Assembly: GCA_038230515.1 (NCBI GenBank)
Contig: JBBRND010000008.1
Coordinates: 87,180 to 151,179 of the forward strand
DNA: 64,000 nt
Direction: 5' to 3'
Source: JAPLDB01 sp038230515
GTDB lineage: Bacteria > Bacteroidota > Bacteroidia > AKYH767-A > 2013-40CM-41-45
Below are positions 16,849 through 26,618 of this stretch, piece by piece. The position numbers and the translations under genes are program-made. Position 1 is the first letter of the stretch. Every line of letters begins with the position of its first letter. Under the pieces are notes generated by a model. The model did no database searches, had not been told where the DNA came from, and saw nothing but the letters and a program-made list of their open reading frames with translations.

Positions 16849-16981
16849 GTGAAAAAAAACTGGCGGGACGGGAACCAAAACACATCGGATGGAAGAAAAA
16901 CTACTACGGATCGCTTCCCAAACGACTGCGTTGCAGAAACACACACACACAATCACCTCCACGAAGAATCAAACCCGCATA

Positions 16982-18343
16982 TCAATCAGCAGCAACAGCC
17001 CCGTAATGCCTCGGCTTTTTCTTTGTCAACGCATCTGCAGGTTCAGGTACCCAATGATGCAGTCCACCGGCTAATTCATCATCAAAGGTTTTTGGAACAG
17101 TTCCTGCAAGCGTTCTGTTTTTCCATGTGAGGCTTTCATTTCCGCTATCTCTACGTTCCATTGTGATGCAGCCTTCCACAGGACAAACAACGGAACACAA
17201 ATTGCATCCAACACAATTTTCTTCAATGATATGCGGCTTGCGGTTCAACACATCGTCACTTAAACCGATTGCCTGATGCGCACCGTCTTCGCAAGCTGTG
17301 TAACACAATTGACAACCGATACATTTATCTTCATTGATGCTGGCGACAACTTTGTATTTCAAATTCAAATCTTCCCAATGCAAAATATTCTGCAATGCTT
17401 TCCCTCTGAAATCATCTAATGTTCTAAATCCTTTTTCGTCCATGTACTGTTCCAATCCAGCAATCATCTCGCGGATAATTCCAAATCCGTAATGCATCAC
17501 CGCAGTGCAAACCTGAACAGAAGTTGCACCGAGTAAAATAAATTCAACTGCATCACGCCAGTTTTCTATTCCGCCAATTCCGCTGATCGGAATTTTTACC
17601 TGCGGATGCTGCGCACAATTTTTCAGCATATTCATCGCAATCGGTTTTACTACAGGTCCGCAGTAACCGCCATTCGTACTCTTCCCGTCAACAACAGGGT
17701 AGGGGACGAAATTGTCTATGTCAACTCCGATAATACTCTGAATAGTGTTGATTAAAGAAATTGCATCACCACCACCTTCAACTGCAGCAACAGCAGGGCG
17801 TGTGATGTCAGAAATATTCGGAGTGAGTTTTACGATAACAGGAATTGTGGCTACTTCTTTTACCCAGCTCACAATTGTCTTCAACACTTTTGGTTCTTGC
17901 CCCACGGCACTTCCCATTCCGCGCTCACACATTCCATGCGGGCAACCGAAATTTAGTTCAACACCATCAGCGCCCGCATTGGTCACATCGCGCATTATCT
18001 GATGCCACTCTTCTTTTGTTTCCACCATTAATGATGCGATGACTGCATGATTTGGAAAACGTTTCTTCACTTCTTCAATCTCACGCAAATTATCGCGCAA
18101 CGGACGATCGGTAATCAATTCAATATTGCTGAAACCCATCATTCGAGTGTTGCGATAATTCAAAGAGCCATAGCGTGATGAAACATTCACGACAGGAACA
18201 CCGAGTGTTTTCCAAACTGCTCCACCCCAACCAGCATCAAATGCTTTCATAATTTGATAGCCGCTGTTTGTTGGCGGTGCGCTTGCTAACCAAAACGGAT
18301 TTGGAGATTTTATTCCTGCGAGGTTTGTTTTTAAATCTGCCAT
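16982..18343 (-). CDS. preA: NAD-dependent dihydropyrimidine dehydrogenase, catalytic subunit PreA
   Basis: The start at 18343 (MADLKTNLAGIKSPNPFWLASAPP) is the family N-terminus; the reading to 18409 adds an unrelated tail. The 453-residue protein has an FMN-binding dihydroorotate-dehydrogenase-type barrel (about 1-320: AFDAGWGGAVWKTLG, GVELNFGCPHG, VIVKLTPNI, ISGIGGIENWRDAVEF) and two C-terminal 4Fe-4S motifs, CIGCQLCYTAC and CVGCNLCSVVCPVEGC. With PreT it reduces uracil and thymine to the 5,6-dihydro forms, the first step of the reductive pathway. It is four bases downstream of preT and is the last gene of the operon. Confidence 0.95.
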   Translation of the reverse strand: MADLKTNLAGIKSPNPFWLASAPPTNSGYQIMKAFDAGWGGAVWKTLGVPVVNVSSRYGSLNYRNTRMMGFSNIELITDRPLRDNLREIEEVKKRFPNHAVIASLMVETKEEWHQIMRDVTNAGADGVELNFGCPHGMCERGMGSAVGQEPKVLKTIVSWVKEVATIPVIVKLTPNISDITRPAVAAVEGGGDAISLINTIQSIIGVDIDNFVPYPVVDGKSTNGGYCGPVVKPIAMNMLKNCAQHPQVKIPISGIGGIENWRDAVEFILLGATSVQVCTAVMHYGFGIIREMIAGLEQYMDEKGFRTLDDFRGKALQNILHWEDLNLKYKVVASINEDKCIGCQLCYTACEDGAHQAIGLSDDVLNRKPHIIEENCVGCNLCSVVCPVEGCITMERRDSGNESLTWKNRTLAGTVPKTFDDELAGGLHHWVPEPADALTKKKPRHYGAVAAD

Positions 18344-18347
18344 GACT

Positions 18348-19646
18348 TTATTTTTTAAAAAGCATTTCTGAAATTCCATCCGCTGCTTTCTTTCCGTTCG
18401 CAACTGCATTCACTACTTCTTCTCCTCCACTCACAGCATCACCTGCTGCAAAATATTTTTTGTTTGATGTCTGAAAATTTCTATCAACAATTATTTTTCC
18501 TTTTTCGTCCAAAGAAATATTGCCGATGAGATTTAATAATTCTACTTGCTTTGATTGCCCTGTTGCTTTAATAACCCAATCGCAACTTTCAACAAATTCA
18601 TTTCCGTCAATTGTTGATTTGAGTTTTACCCCCGTGAGTTTTCCATTCTCTCCAACAATCTCTACAGGGGAAACACTGAATATCCCTTTTGCCCCGACAC
18701 TTTTCGCCAACTCATATTCGAAATCATAAGCAGGCATTTCTTCTTTGCTTCTGCGATATGCAAGTATCACTTGCGCTCCCATCCGCGAACATTCCGATGC
18801 AGCATCCATTGCAGTGTTACCTCCGCCAAGCACAATTACTTTTTCGGGAATGGTAGTGTTGTGATGGTTCATTCTTAACTTCTCGACAAATTCAACAGCG
18901 CCAAAAACATTTTCCAAATCTTCGCCTTTAATTTTTAAGTCCGCTGTTTTTCCTAAACCGATGCCAATAAAAATTGCATCATAATTTTTTTCAAGATTGG
19001 AAATGTCTTCTTTGACTAAAATATTTTTGTTGTAATAAATTTTAAACTGAAATTGTTTTTCGAGATAATTTATTTCATCCAGTACTTCTTCATTGGTGAT
19101 TTTGTAAGGAGCAACTCCATGCACGGTTAGCCCTGATGGTTTTTCTTTTGCTTCGAAAATATCCACATCAAATCCATGTAATCGCAATTCGCATGCGCAA
19201 CTTATTCCTGCGGGGCCTCCACCAATCACTGCAACTTTTTTCCCATTCGGTTTTGCGGGAGAATAAATTTTTTTGTTTTGAGAAATTGCTTTTGATGTTG
19301 CGAACGTTTGCAACCGACCAATTTCAATTGCTTTTACATCGGTGTTGTTATACACACATGCTCCTTCGCACAACACTTCTGTCGGACAAACTTTGCCGCA
19401 GGCATATCCAAAATAATTCGAATCGTAAATTGTTTTTGCTGCTCCGATTTCATTCTTAGAATTTATCTGGCGGATGAAAAGCGGAATGTCAATCCCAGTC
19501 GGACATGCGTTCACACACGGAGCATCGTAACAAAACAAACACCGCGAACTTTCATAATACGCTCCCGTGTCGCTCATCAAAGGTTTTATTTGCGCAAAGT
19601 TTTCTGAAAATTCTTTTTCGCTCTCAGGCTTTTTAAACTCTCCCAT
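18348..19646 (-). CDS. preT: NAD-dependent dihydropyrimidine dehydrogenase, electron-transfer subunit PreT
   Basis: This 432-residue protein resembles the glutamate-synthase small subunit. An N-terminal Fe-S cluster region (CLFCYDAPCVNACPTGIDIP, CGKVCPTEVLCEGAC) is followed by an FAD-binding Rossmann motif (VAVIGGGPAGISCACEL, near residue 135) and an NAD(P)-binding motif (VIVLGGGNTAMDAA, near 270). It ends with the FAD-binding AAGDAVSGGEEVVNAVANGKKAA segment. PreT passes electrons from NADH to PreA. Adjacent genes hydC upstream and preA downstream fix the pathway. Confidence 0.94.
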   Translation of the reverse strand: MGEFKKPESEKEFSENFAQIKPLMSDTGAYYESSRCLFCYDAPCVNACPTGIDIPLFIRQINSKNEIGAAKTIYDSNYFGYACGKVCPTEVLCEGACVYNNTDVKAIEIGRLQTFATSKAISQNKKIYSPAKPNGKKVAVIGGGPAGISCACELRLHGFDVDIFEAKEKPSGLTVHGVAPYKITNEEVLDEINYLEKQFQFKIYYNKNILVKEDISNLEKNYDAIFIGIGLGKTADLKIKGEDLENVFGAVEFVEKLRMNHHNTTIPEKVIVLGGGNTAMDAASECSRMGAQVILAYRRSKEEMPAYDFEYELAKSVGAKGIFSVSPVEIVGENGKLTGVKLKSTIDGNEFVESCDWVIKATGQSKQVELLNLIGNISLDEKGKIIVDRNFQTSNKKYFAAGDAVSGGEEVVNAVANGKKAADGISEMLFKK

Positions 19647-19666
19647 ATTAAAATGTTTTCTCTGTG

Positions 19667-20533
19667 TTATAGCTCAACTAACTTCCCATAAGTCTCCGGT
19701 CGCCTGTCTCTGAAAAACTGCCATACGGAACGCACTTCTTCAATCATATCCAAATCGAAATCGGCAATCAGCAATTCATCCTTATCTTCTGATGCTTGTG
19801 CAAAAATTTGTCCGCGTGGGTCAACGAAATAAGACGAGCCATAAAACTTTCCGAGGTTCCATGGTTTTTCTTCGCCAACGCGATTGATGCAACCCATAAA
19901 ATATCCGTTGGCAGCAGCGTGTGCAGGTTGCTCGAGTTTCCATAAGTATTGCGAGAGCCCTGCAACGGTTGCTGAAGGATTGTAAACTATTTCAGCTCCG
20001 TTCAAACCAAGACATCGTGCGCCATCAGGAAAATGACGGTCGTAACAAATGTACACTCCGACTTTTGCATAGCGCGTCTGAAACACCGGATAGCCAAGAT
20101 TTCCTGGCTTGAAGAAAAATTTCTCCCAGAAACCTGATGTATGCGGAATATGGTTCTTGCGATACTTGCCCAAATATTTTCCGTCAGCATCAATTACTGC
20201 AGCGGTGTTGTACAACACACCTGCTTGTTCCTTTTCGTAGATGGGAACAATGATTACCATGCTATACTTCTTTGCATACTCCTGCATCAGTTCAACAGTC
20301 GGGCCCGGAACTGTTTCAGCGCTCTCATACCATTTCTTATCCTGCCCCGGACAAAAATATGGCGTGTTAAAAATTTCCTGCAGACATAAAATCTGTACAC
20401 CTTTTTTTCCGGCTTCTTCAATGAGAGGAATATGTTTGCCAACCATTGCGTCCACAATTTCCTTGATGGTTCCTTCGCCCTCTGTTTTCGGAAGAGACAT
20501 TTGAATTAACCCCGATTTTATTTTTCTTGCCAT
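19667..20533 (-). CDS. Beta-ureidopropionase (nitrilase superfamily amidohydrolase)
   Basis: The 288-residue enzyme has the Glu-Lys-Cys nitrilase triad: Glu in ILCLQEIFNTPYF, Lys in KYRKNHIPHTSGFWEK and Cys in VGVYICYDRHFPDGAR. The context (dihydropyrimidinase upstream, PreT/PreA downstream) points to N-carbamoyl-beta-alanine hydrolysis to beta-alanine, CO2 and ammonia, the third step of reductive pyrimidine breakdown. N-carbamoylputrescine amidases look similar, and sequence alone would not separate them; position decides here. Cytoplasmic. It starts 19 bases after the hydA stop. Confidence 0.9.
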   Translation of the reverse strand: MARKIKSGLIQMSLPKTEGEGTIKEIVDAMVGKHIPLIEEAGKKGVQILCLQEIFNTPYFCPGQDKKWYESAETVPGPTVELMQEYAKKYSMVIIVPIYEKEQAGVLYNTAAVIDADGKYLGKYRKNHIPHTSGFWEKFFFKPGNLGYPVFQTRYAKVGVYICYDRHFPDGARCLGLNGAEIVYNPSATVAGLSQYLWKLEQPAHAAANGYFMGCINRVGEEKPWNLGKFYGSSYFVDPRGQIFAQASEDKDELLIADFDLDMIEEVRSVWQFFRDRRPETYGKLVEL

Positions 20534-20552
20534 AATGCTTTTAAATGTTTTT

Positions 20553-21935
20553 TTAAATAATTCCTGTTATTTTATTCCTCTTCACAAATTGTCCATACCC
20601 TTTTTTAATTTTCACTTCACCATTTTCAACTGCAACTTTCCCCCTAAGAATTGTTGACTTTACCTTGCCTTTAAGTTTCCATCCCTCATAAGCTGAGTAA
20701 TCCACATTCATGTGGTGTGACTTTACTGATAAAGCATGTTCCTCGTTCGCATCAAAAATAATTAAATCGGCATCGCTGCCAACAGCTACGCAGCCCTTTT
20801 TTGGAAACATGCCGAAAATTTTTGCTGCGTTGGTTGAAGTAACTTCTACAAATTTATTCAAGGTAATTTTTCCTTTGTTCACTCCTTCAGAAAATAAAAG
20901 CTCCATTCGGTTTTCAATAGCGGGATGCCCGTTAGGAATTTTTGAAAAATCCTTTTCGCCCATTAATTTTTTCTCCCATGTAAACGGACAATGGTCCGTT
21001 GCAACAATTTGAACTGTGCCTTGATTGAGCGCACCCCACAAAGCATCTTGATCCTTCTTCTCGCGCAATGGCGGGCTCATCACCCACTTTGCTCCCTCAA
21101 AATCTTTTTCATAACGTGATGCATCTAAAATCAAATACTGAATACAGGTTTCGCCAAACACTTTATGATTTCTACTGTTCGTTTCGCGGATGGCATTTAC
21201 TGCGCCTTCGCAAGTCATGTGGACGATGTAACCAGGGCAACCTGTTTGAAAACTCATGTCGCAAAAACGATTTGACGCTTCGCTCTCTGTAATTTCAGGT
21301 TGAGATAAATAATGATAGAGCGGAGATAATTTTCCTTCGGCTCGATGCTTTGCAATCAGGAAGTCAATCATGTCGCCATTAGTTGCGTGAACTGTCACCA
21401 TTCCGCGTTGCGCTTTCACTTCATTCATCAAACCAACCATCTGGCGGTCGTCAATCATCAATGCGCCTTTGTATGCCATGAAAGTTTTGAAAGAAGTGAT
21501 GCCTTCTTTCTCGACCATCTCAGCAATTTCTTTTTTTGTTTCGTCATTAAAATCCGTCACCGCCATGTGAAAAGAATAGTCACCAAAACAATTTCCGTTG
21601 CTTCTTCCCTGCCATTGTTCCAAAGCGTGTCGCAGTGATTTTCCTTGCGTCTGCAAAACAAAATCAATCAGCATCGTTGTTCCGCCATGCAACGCAGCGA
21701 GTGTTCCTGTCTCATAATTATCGCTTGAGAATGTTCCCATGAAAGGCATATCGAGATGCACATGCGGGTCAATGCCTCCGGGGAAAATGATTTTTTCTGA
21801 TGCATCAATTGTTTCATCCGTTTTCATTGAAAGATTTTTTCCGATGGCGGAAATGGTTTCTCCTTCAATAAAAATATCTGCAACATAATCTTCTGCTGAC
21901 GTAATTATTCTTCCGTTCTTAATCAGGATTGACAT
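20553..21935 (-). CDS. hydA: Dihydropyrimidinase
   Basis: The 460-residue enzyme belongs to the amidohydrolase superfamily. The metal ligands are visible in GGIDPHVHLDMPF (near residue 55). The carboxylated lysine is in TSFKTFMAYKG (near 150), and further histidines lie in VTVHATNGD, VHMTCEGAV and the Asp of VATDHCPF. It opens the dihydropyrimidine ring to N-carbamoyl-beta-amino acids. It lies second after the permease/deaminase block and before beta-ureidopropionase, matching the order of the pathway. The start at 21935 (MSILIKNGRIITSAEDYVADIFIEG) is typical. Confidence 0.95.
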   Translation of the reverse strand: MSILIKNGRIITSAEDYVADIFIEGETISAIGKNLSMKTDETIDASEKIIFPGGIDPHVHLDMPFMGTFSSDNYETGTLAALHGGTTMLIDFVLQTQGKSLRHALEQWQGRSNGNCFGDYSFHMAVTDFNDETKKEIAEMVEKEGITSFKTFMAYKGALMIDDRQMVGLMNEVKAQRGMVTVHATNGDMIDFLIAKHRAEGKLSPLYHYLSQPEITESEASNRFCDMSFQTGCPGYIVHMTCEGAVNAIRETNSRNHKVFGETCIQYLILDASRYEKDFEGAKWVMSPPLREKKDQDALWGALNQGTVQIVATDHCPFTWEKKLMGEKDFSKIPNGHPAIENRMELLFSEGVNKGKITLNKFVEVTSTNAAKIFGMFPKKGCVAVGSDADLIIFDANEEHALSVKSHHMNVDYSAYEGWKLKGKVKSTILRGKVAVENGEVKIKKGYGQFVKRNKITGII

Positions 21936-22009
21936 TTGATTTTTATTTGACGACTAAATTAAGAAGATATTTGTTGACTCATTGTAAAGTCCTCTCCAAG
22001 AAAACCCTT

Positions 22010-22429
22010 TCACACTTTATTCTTTTTGGATGTTTTTGCAGATGTATCAATCATCTTCTTCAACACAACCACATCAATATCTTCCAGAGAATTAATGTAC
22101 ACGCATCCTTTGCCGGTCTTGTGCTTGCCAAGTTTCTTCAACAGGTCAGGAGAATTTACAATGCCTAAACCGTAGAGCGTAATGTTCGCCTTACGCGGGG
22201 AAAATCCCATCTGAAACCAGTCCAGCTCACGAGCGCTTTCATATTTCAGATGAACGTCTCCGAAACCAACAATTGCAGCTCCCCACATTTTAGGTTCGGA
22301 CTTTGTTGCCTTGCTCATCATCTCTGAAATTTTCATGCAATCGCCTTTTGCTTTTGGATCTTTAATTTCTTTAAAAAATTTATCGACACTATTATCTGTC
22401 TGTTTTGTTTTAAGTTCTGCCTTTGCCAT
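22010..22429 (-). CDS. DUF1801 domain protein
   Basis: The 139-residue product matches the DUF1801/YdhG-like family: VDKFFKEIKDPKAKGDCMKISEMM, then KMWGAAIVGFGDVHLKYES, WFQMGFSPRKANITLYG and the C-terminal KGCVYINSLEDIDVVVLKKMI. The fold is a small alpha/beta domain; no reaction is established. It lies in the pyrimidine operon between the deaminase (18 bases upstream) and hydA (74 bases downstream), so it may simply be carried along. Confidence 0.8.
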   Translation of the reverse strand: MAKAELKTKQTDNSVDKFFKEIKDPKAKGDCMKISEMMSKATKSEPKMWGAAIVGFGDVHLKYESARELDWFQMGFSPRKANITLYGLGIVNSPDLLKKLGKHKTGKGCVYINSLEDIDVVVLKKMIDTSAKTSKKNKV

Positions 22430-22447
22430 TATATTAGTTGAATAAAA

Positions 22448-22867
22448 TTATTTTCCAATATCTTCATTCCACAACTCAGGTTTTTCAGCGATAAACTTTC
22501 GCCTCATTGCTTTACATTCTTCAGAGTTCAGATTGATAACTTCCACACCATGCGATTCCATAAATTCTTTTGCTCCACTGAACGTTTCGTTCTCCCCCGC
22601 AAAAACTTTTTTAATCCCAAACTGCACAACTGCACCTGCACATAAATAGCAAGGCATTAAGGTAGAGTAGAGGACTGCGTTTTTATAATTGCCAACTCTA
22701 CCTGCATTTCTTAGGCAATCAATTTCTGCGTGGGTAACAGGATCGCCATCCTGGACACGTTTGTTGTGCCCACGACCGATTATTTTTTCATCACGAACTA
22801 ACACAGAACCGATGGGAATACCTCCTTCAGAAATTCCTTGCCGCGCCTCTGCGATTGCCGCATTCAT
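22448..22867 (-). CDS. Cytosine deaminase, yeast Fcy1-like (zinc CDA fold)
   Basis: The 139-residue protein resembles the small yeast-type cytosine deaminase. The zinc site is HAEIDCLRNAGR (His and catalytic Glu) plus PCYLCAGAVVQFGI (two Cys), and the ending PELWNEDIGK is like that of Fcy1. Deamination of cytosine to uracil would feed the PreTA pathway encoded downstream. The same frame is open upstream of the ATG (…NTIDEFMNAAIAEA) and overlaps the permease end, so the true N-terminus may be a few residues longer with a non-ATG start. A general nucleoside deaminase such as guanine deaminase is less likely given the context. Confidence 0.85.
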   Translation of the reverse strand: MNAAIAEARQGISEGGIPIGSVLVRDEKIIGRGHNKRVQDGDPVTHAEIDCLRNAGRVGNYKNAVLYSTLMPCYLCAGAVVQFGIKKVFAGENETFSGAKEFMESHGVEVINLNSEECKAMRRKFIAEKPELWNEDIGK

Positions 22868-22908
22868 AAATTCATCTATAGTGTTTAGGTAATTACTTAA
22901 TTGAGAAA

Positions 22909-24362
22909 TTAAGGTAATTGGGTTTTATACTTTTTCATTAACAACAAATAAATAAAAAATGAAACTGCGAATCCAACAAACCATGCATAGTTATAAAGAT
23001 GTGCAATGATTTCCGGAACGGCATCTTTTGAAATAACATTTATAGTAACTAAAAATCCGGGAACGTTTGGAAGTATTCCTAAAAGCAAAGCAATAATTGC
23101 TGCACGATTGAATCCATTGAAATATTTATAAATTCCATTGTGGGAATACAAATCATCCGCAATTAAATTTTTTCTGCGAATAAAAAAATAATCCGCAATC
23201 ATAATTCCTCCCACCGGACCAAGCAGACTTGAGTACGCGATGAGCCATGTAAAAATATATCCATTTGGGTCGGCAATTAATTTCCACGGAAAAATTAAAA
23301 TACCGATGATGCCGGTAATGTATCCTCCAGTTCTGAAATTTATTTTTGCTGGAGACAGGTTTGCAAAATCATTTGCAGGACTCACAATGTTTGCTGCAAT
23401 GTTTGTTGCAAGGGTGGAAATTGTAACAGCAATCATTGCAATGCTCACCAACAATTTGCTTTCAAATTTTCCTGCCAACACCAACGGATCCCAGATCGTT
23501 TCTCCATAAATAATAAAAGTGGCTGACGTGACTACAACTCCGATGAATGAAAACAAAGTCATGCTTGGCGGCAATCCTATTGCCTGTCCTGTTATTTGTG
23601 CACGTTGACTTTTTGCATAGCGCGTAAAGTCAGGAATGTTGAGTGAGAGCGTAGCCCAAAATCCCACCATGCCTGTCAATCCCGGAAAAAAAAATTCCAA
23701 AACTCAGTCCTCGTTTGAAATTTTGACGGTTGAGAAAGTATTGGTCCCAATCCATGCCCTGCATTAATTGCCCAGAACAAAAGTGCAAGAGCCGCGAGAG
23801 GAAGAAAGAATGCCTTGAACACGAGCAATTTTTTTACGCTGTCAACACCGAGATAAACCACATACATATTTAATACCCAGAAAAGAAAAAATGTAATTGC
23901 AGGTACGGTCTGCAAACCTAATGATGCAGGAAATATCTGCGGAAGATTTCCTATGGAAGGCATCCAAACTTTTAGCATCAGATACAAGGCGTATCCTCCA
24001 ATCCAGGTTTGTATTCCGAACCAACCGCAGGCAACAATGGCACGAAGCATTGCAGGAATGTTTGCTCCGCGCACACCGAAACTTGCGCGCGCCAAGACAG
24101 GAAATGGTATTCCGTATTTCGCTCCGGCATGTCCGTTTAAAATCATTGGGACAAGAACAATCGTGTTGCCGATAAATATTGTGAGTATTGCCTGCCACCA
24201 ATTCATTCCTCCCGAGATAAGCGAACTCGCCAGCATGTAAGTTGGAATACACAAACTCATACTTATCCACAACGCAGCGTAGTTCCATGTGTTCCATGTT
24301 CGTTTCGATTCAGGAACGGGAGCAAGGTCTTCGCTGTAGAGTGAGGAATTGTTTTCGCTCAT
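22909..24362 (-). pseudogene. NCS1-family nucleobase:cation symporter, split by one frameshift
   Basis: Two overlapping frames together make a full PF02133-type permease of about 480 residues. The first (24362-23676) has the N-terminal half with NYAALWISMSLCIPTYMLAS and ACGWFGIQTWIGG. The second (23700-22909) has the C-terminal half with GFWATLSLNIPDFTRYA and the last membrane segments. The break is at a run of nine T (minus strand, around 23686-23694): ten T would restore one frame. It could be a sequencing error, a phase-variable tract or slippage. The substrate is most likely uracil or cytosine given the downstream catabolic genes. Confidence 0.85.
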
Positions 24363-24368
24363 AGAAAA

Positions 24369-25724
24369 TTAGTTGCAATATTCATCTGCCACAGCAATCG
24401 CCTTCGAAATAATTTCAATGCCCTCATCCATTTCATCTTTTGTAATGCAAAGAGGTGGTGCGGTGAAAATCCAGTTCCAGCGAACGAAAGTGAACATTCC
24501 GAGTTCAGAAATTTTTGCTGCAACTTTATTCATGATTTCCATTTCAGCAGGCGAAGCATTCCACGGAGCCATCGACTCTTTCGTTTTTCTGTTCTTCACT
24601 AATTCAATGCAACCGAGCAAGCCGGTATTGCGGTAGTCACCAATACTTGGATGTTTTTGTTTCAGCTTTTCAATTTGCTGATCTATGTATGCACCCATCT
24701 TAGCAGCATTCTCAATCAGGTTTTCTGCTTCGTAAATTTCCAGAACAGCGTTGGCAGCAGCGCAGGCGACAGCATGAGCAGAGTAGGTGAGACCAATCGG
24801 CAACGGCTTGTCATCAAAATGTTTTATGATTTCTTCGCGTACTATCAATCCACCAAGTGGAATGTAACCGCTCGTAATTCCTTTTGCCATACACATGATG
24901 TCAGGAGTTACATCGTGATGATTGATACCAAACCATTTTCCTGTTCGTCCGAAACCGCTCATCACTTCATCTGCAATGGTAAGTATGCCATATTTATCAG
25001 CAATTGCTTTTACTTTTTTCCAGTAACCCGGAGGATATTTTATGCAACCGCTCGAACCGCTTTCTCCTTCCATTAAAATAGCCGCGATGTATTGAGGTCC
25101 CTCATACTTTACTATGCGCTCAAGATGTGCCGCTGCATTCTCAGCACACTCTTCAGGTGTCTTGCTGTTCCATGGATCCCGGTAGAAATATGGATTCTCT
25201 ACATGAATAATATTAGGAACGCCTTGTGAGTCGTGGGCGAGTCCTCTCGGATCCCCGCTTGCGGAGAGCGCACCGTAAGTAGCGCCATGATAGCTTTGAT
25301 AAAGCGTAATTATTTTATGGCGACCTGTATAAAGGCGTGCCAACTTAATTGCATGTTCAACGGCCTCTGTTCCTCCATTCGTAAAAAAAGTTCTGCTTAA
25401 AGTTCCCGGAGTTATCTCTGCTAATTTTCTTCCAAGTTTTCCGCGCGCTTCTGTAATCATTCCCGGATGAACATAACTAACTTCATTCATCTGCTTCATC
25501 ACCGCCTCGGTAACTTTCGGATGACCGTGACCGATGTTTACGTTCATGAGTTGGGAAGAAAAATCAAGAATCTTTTTTCCGCTTCTGTCAAAAAGGTAAA
25601 CTCCCTTTGCTGATTTTATATTCAGCGGATTTAATCCTGATTGCTTTGACCAGGAGAAGATCGTGTGATCTAAGTTATTTTTCAGAATTGCTTCTCTTTC
25701 TGAAACTGTTAATTCTACTTCCAT
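24369..25724 (-). CDS. Class III (omega) aminotransferase, probable beta-alanine transaminase
   Basis: This 451-residue PLP enzyme carries FFTNGGTEAVEHAIKLAR (phosphate-binding turn), YQSYHGATYGALSASG, LTIADEVMSGFGRTG with the pyridine-binding Asp, and CMAKGITSGYIPLGG with the Schiff-base Lys. Between hydA/hydC and mmsA, the logical substrate is beta-alanine (and 3-aminoisobutyrate from thymine), giving malonate semialdehyde (or methylmalonate semialdehyde) and alanine or glutamate. The amino acceptor cannot be read from sequence. The stop is seven bases before the permease start, consistent with one transcript. Confidence 0.88.
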   Translation of the reverse strand: MEVELTVSEREAILKNNLDHTIFSWSKQSGLNPLNIKSAKGVYLFDRSGKKILDFSSQLMNVNIGHGHPKVTEAVMKQMNEVSYVHPGMITEARGKLGRKLAEITPGTLSRTFFTNGGTEAVEHAIKLARLYTGRHKIITLYQSYHGATYGALSASGDPRGLAHDSQGVPNIIHVENPYFYRDPWNSKTPEECAENAAAHLERIVKYEGPQYIAAILMEGESGSSGCIKYPPGYWKKVKAIADKYGILTIADEVMSGFGRTGKWFGINHHDVTPDIMCMAKGITSGYIPLGGLIVREEIIKHFDDKPLPIGLTYSAHAVACAAANAVLEIYEAENLIENAAKMGAYIDQQIEKLKQKHPSIGDYRNTGLLGCIELVKNRKTKESMAPWNASPAEMEIMNKVAAKISELGMFTFVRWNWIFTAPPLCITKDEMDEGIEIISKAIAVADEYCN

Positions 25725-25744
25725 TGCTACTATTAATATTTATG

Positions 25745-26599
25745 TCAAGCTTTTTCCAGAATATCTATTCGATAAAGCTGATCAATTGTTTTTCCGTCCT
25801 TATTTTTCCACTCTGTCCAACCATTTGCTCTTCTCCCCAAAACAGCAGCCGCTGTAGCGCTTGGCGAACCAAAAACATAATCTTCAGAGAAGACCAAAAG
25901 ATTATTCTCTGATTTCAATATATTGCTTTGAGATAATTTATTTCTCATTCCGCTTACCCAGGTGCCCGCTGTTTTTGTTTCTTCTTTGTTTGCTTTTGAG
26001 CCTTTAAGAACTACGAAACCATCATCGATCATCTCTCCTTGTGCTATAGCATCTTTTCCTTTGCAGTATAGAATTTCCTTTTTCTTATCTGATTTTCTAA
26101 TTTCTTCAAAAATAGGAAACCCAAAAGTTGCCAATAAAATTTTTATTGTTTCAAAGTTGTCTAAAAGGTCAGCTTCCATACTTTCAGTAATGTATGGTTT
26201 GGCTGGTGTTGCTTGGTTGTCCGTATCATATCGACCAATTTCAGTTGCAGTTTTAATACACAGATACTCCAAATATTTTACATGAGACTTTGTAAAGGTG
26301 TTAGACTTTGAACTAATTACTAATGCATAATTCCAAAAGTCTTTACTTTTATTATGCATCTTAATTCTCTCGAAGCAATCCTCAGTTTCTCCTATATATG
26401 AAATTGGTTTTGCTTTATCTTCATTTACTCCAAAGAGAAAATAAACACCATATTTCCTTACTTCGGGCCTAGTACCAATGTCAGGCAGTTTATTTCTCGG
26501 GATGAGAACTGCGACAATCATTCTGTTGGTTAAATCTGCGATCTTTATACTTGTTGGATTGCCATCAGGAAGAAAAATTTGTATTGTTTGAGGTTGCAT
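25745..26599 (-). CDS. GIY-YIG nuclease domain protein with C-terminal DUF4357
   Basis: The 284-residue protein has a GIY-YIG-type core near residues 48-100: YGVYFLFG, then ISYIGETEDCFERIKMHN and FWNYALVIS. A C-terminal DUF4357 domain follows (about 225-275: NLLVFSEDYVFGSPSATAAAVLGRRANGWTEWKNKDG). Proteins of this build occur scattered in bacterial genomes next to restriction or mobile genes, and their role is unclear. It sits between mmsA and the aminotransferase in the otherwise coherent pyrimidine operon, in the same direction, and has no functional link to the pathway. An insertion is likely. Confidence 0.85.
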   Translation of the reverse strand: MQPQTIQIFLPDGNPTSIKIADLTNRMIVAVLIPRNKLPDIGTRPEVRKYGVYFLFGVNEDKAKPISYIGETEDCFERIKMHNKSKDFWNYALVISSKSNTFTKSHVKYLEYLCIKTATEIGRYDTDNQATPAKPYITESMEADLLDNFETIKILLATFGFPIFEEIRKSDKKKEILYCKGKDAIAQGEMIDDGFVVLKGSKANKEETKTAGTWVSGMRNKLSQSNILKSENNLLVFSEDYVFGSPSATAAAVLGRRANGWTEWKNKDGKTIDQLYRIDILEKA

Positions 26600-26618
26600 A
26601 AATAAGGGATTTAAATAA

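Noticed and set aside
16543..16962. 139-codon minus-strand frame with VGGKRL/VREKRF heptads
   Set aside because: It is produced by array 2. The 22-base unit at 16482-16503 breaks the frame, the start lies in unrelated DNA, and units vary without regard to codons.
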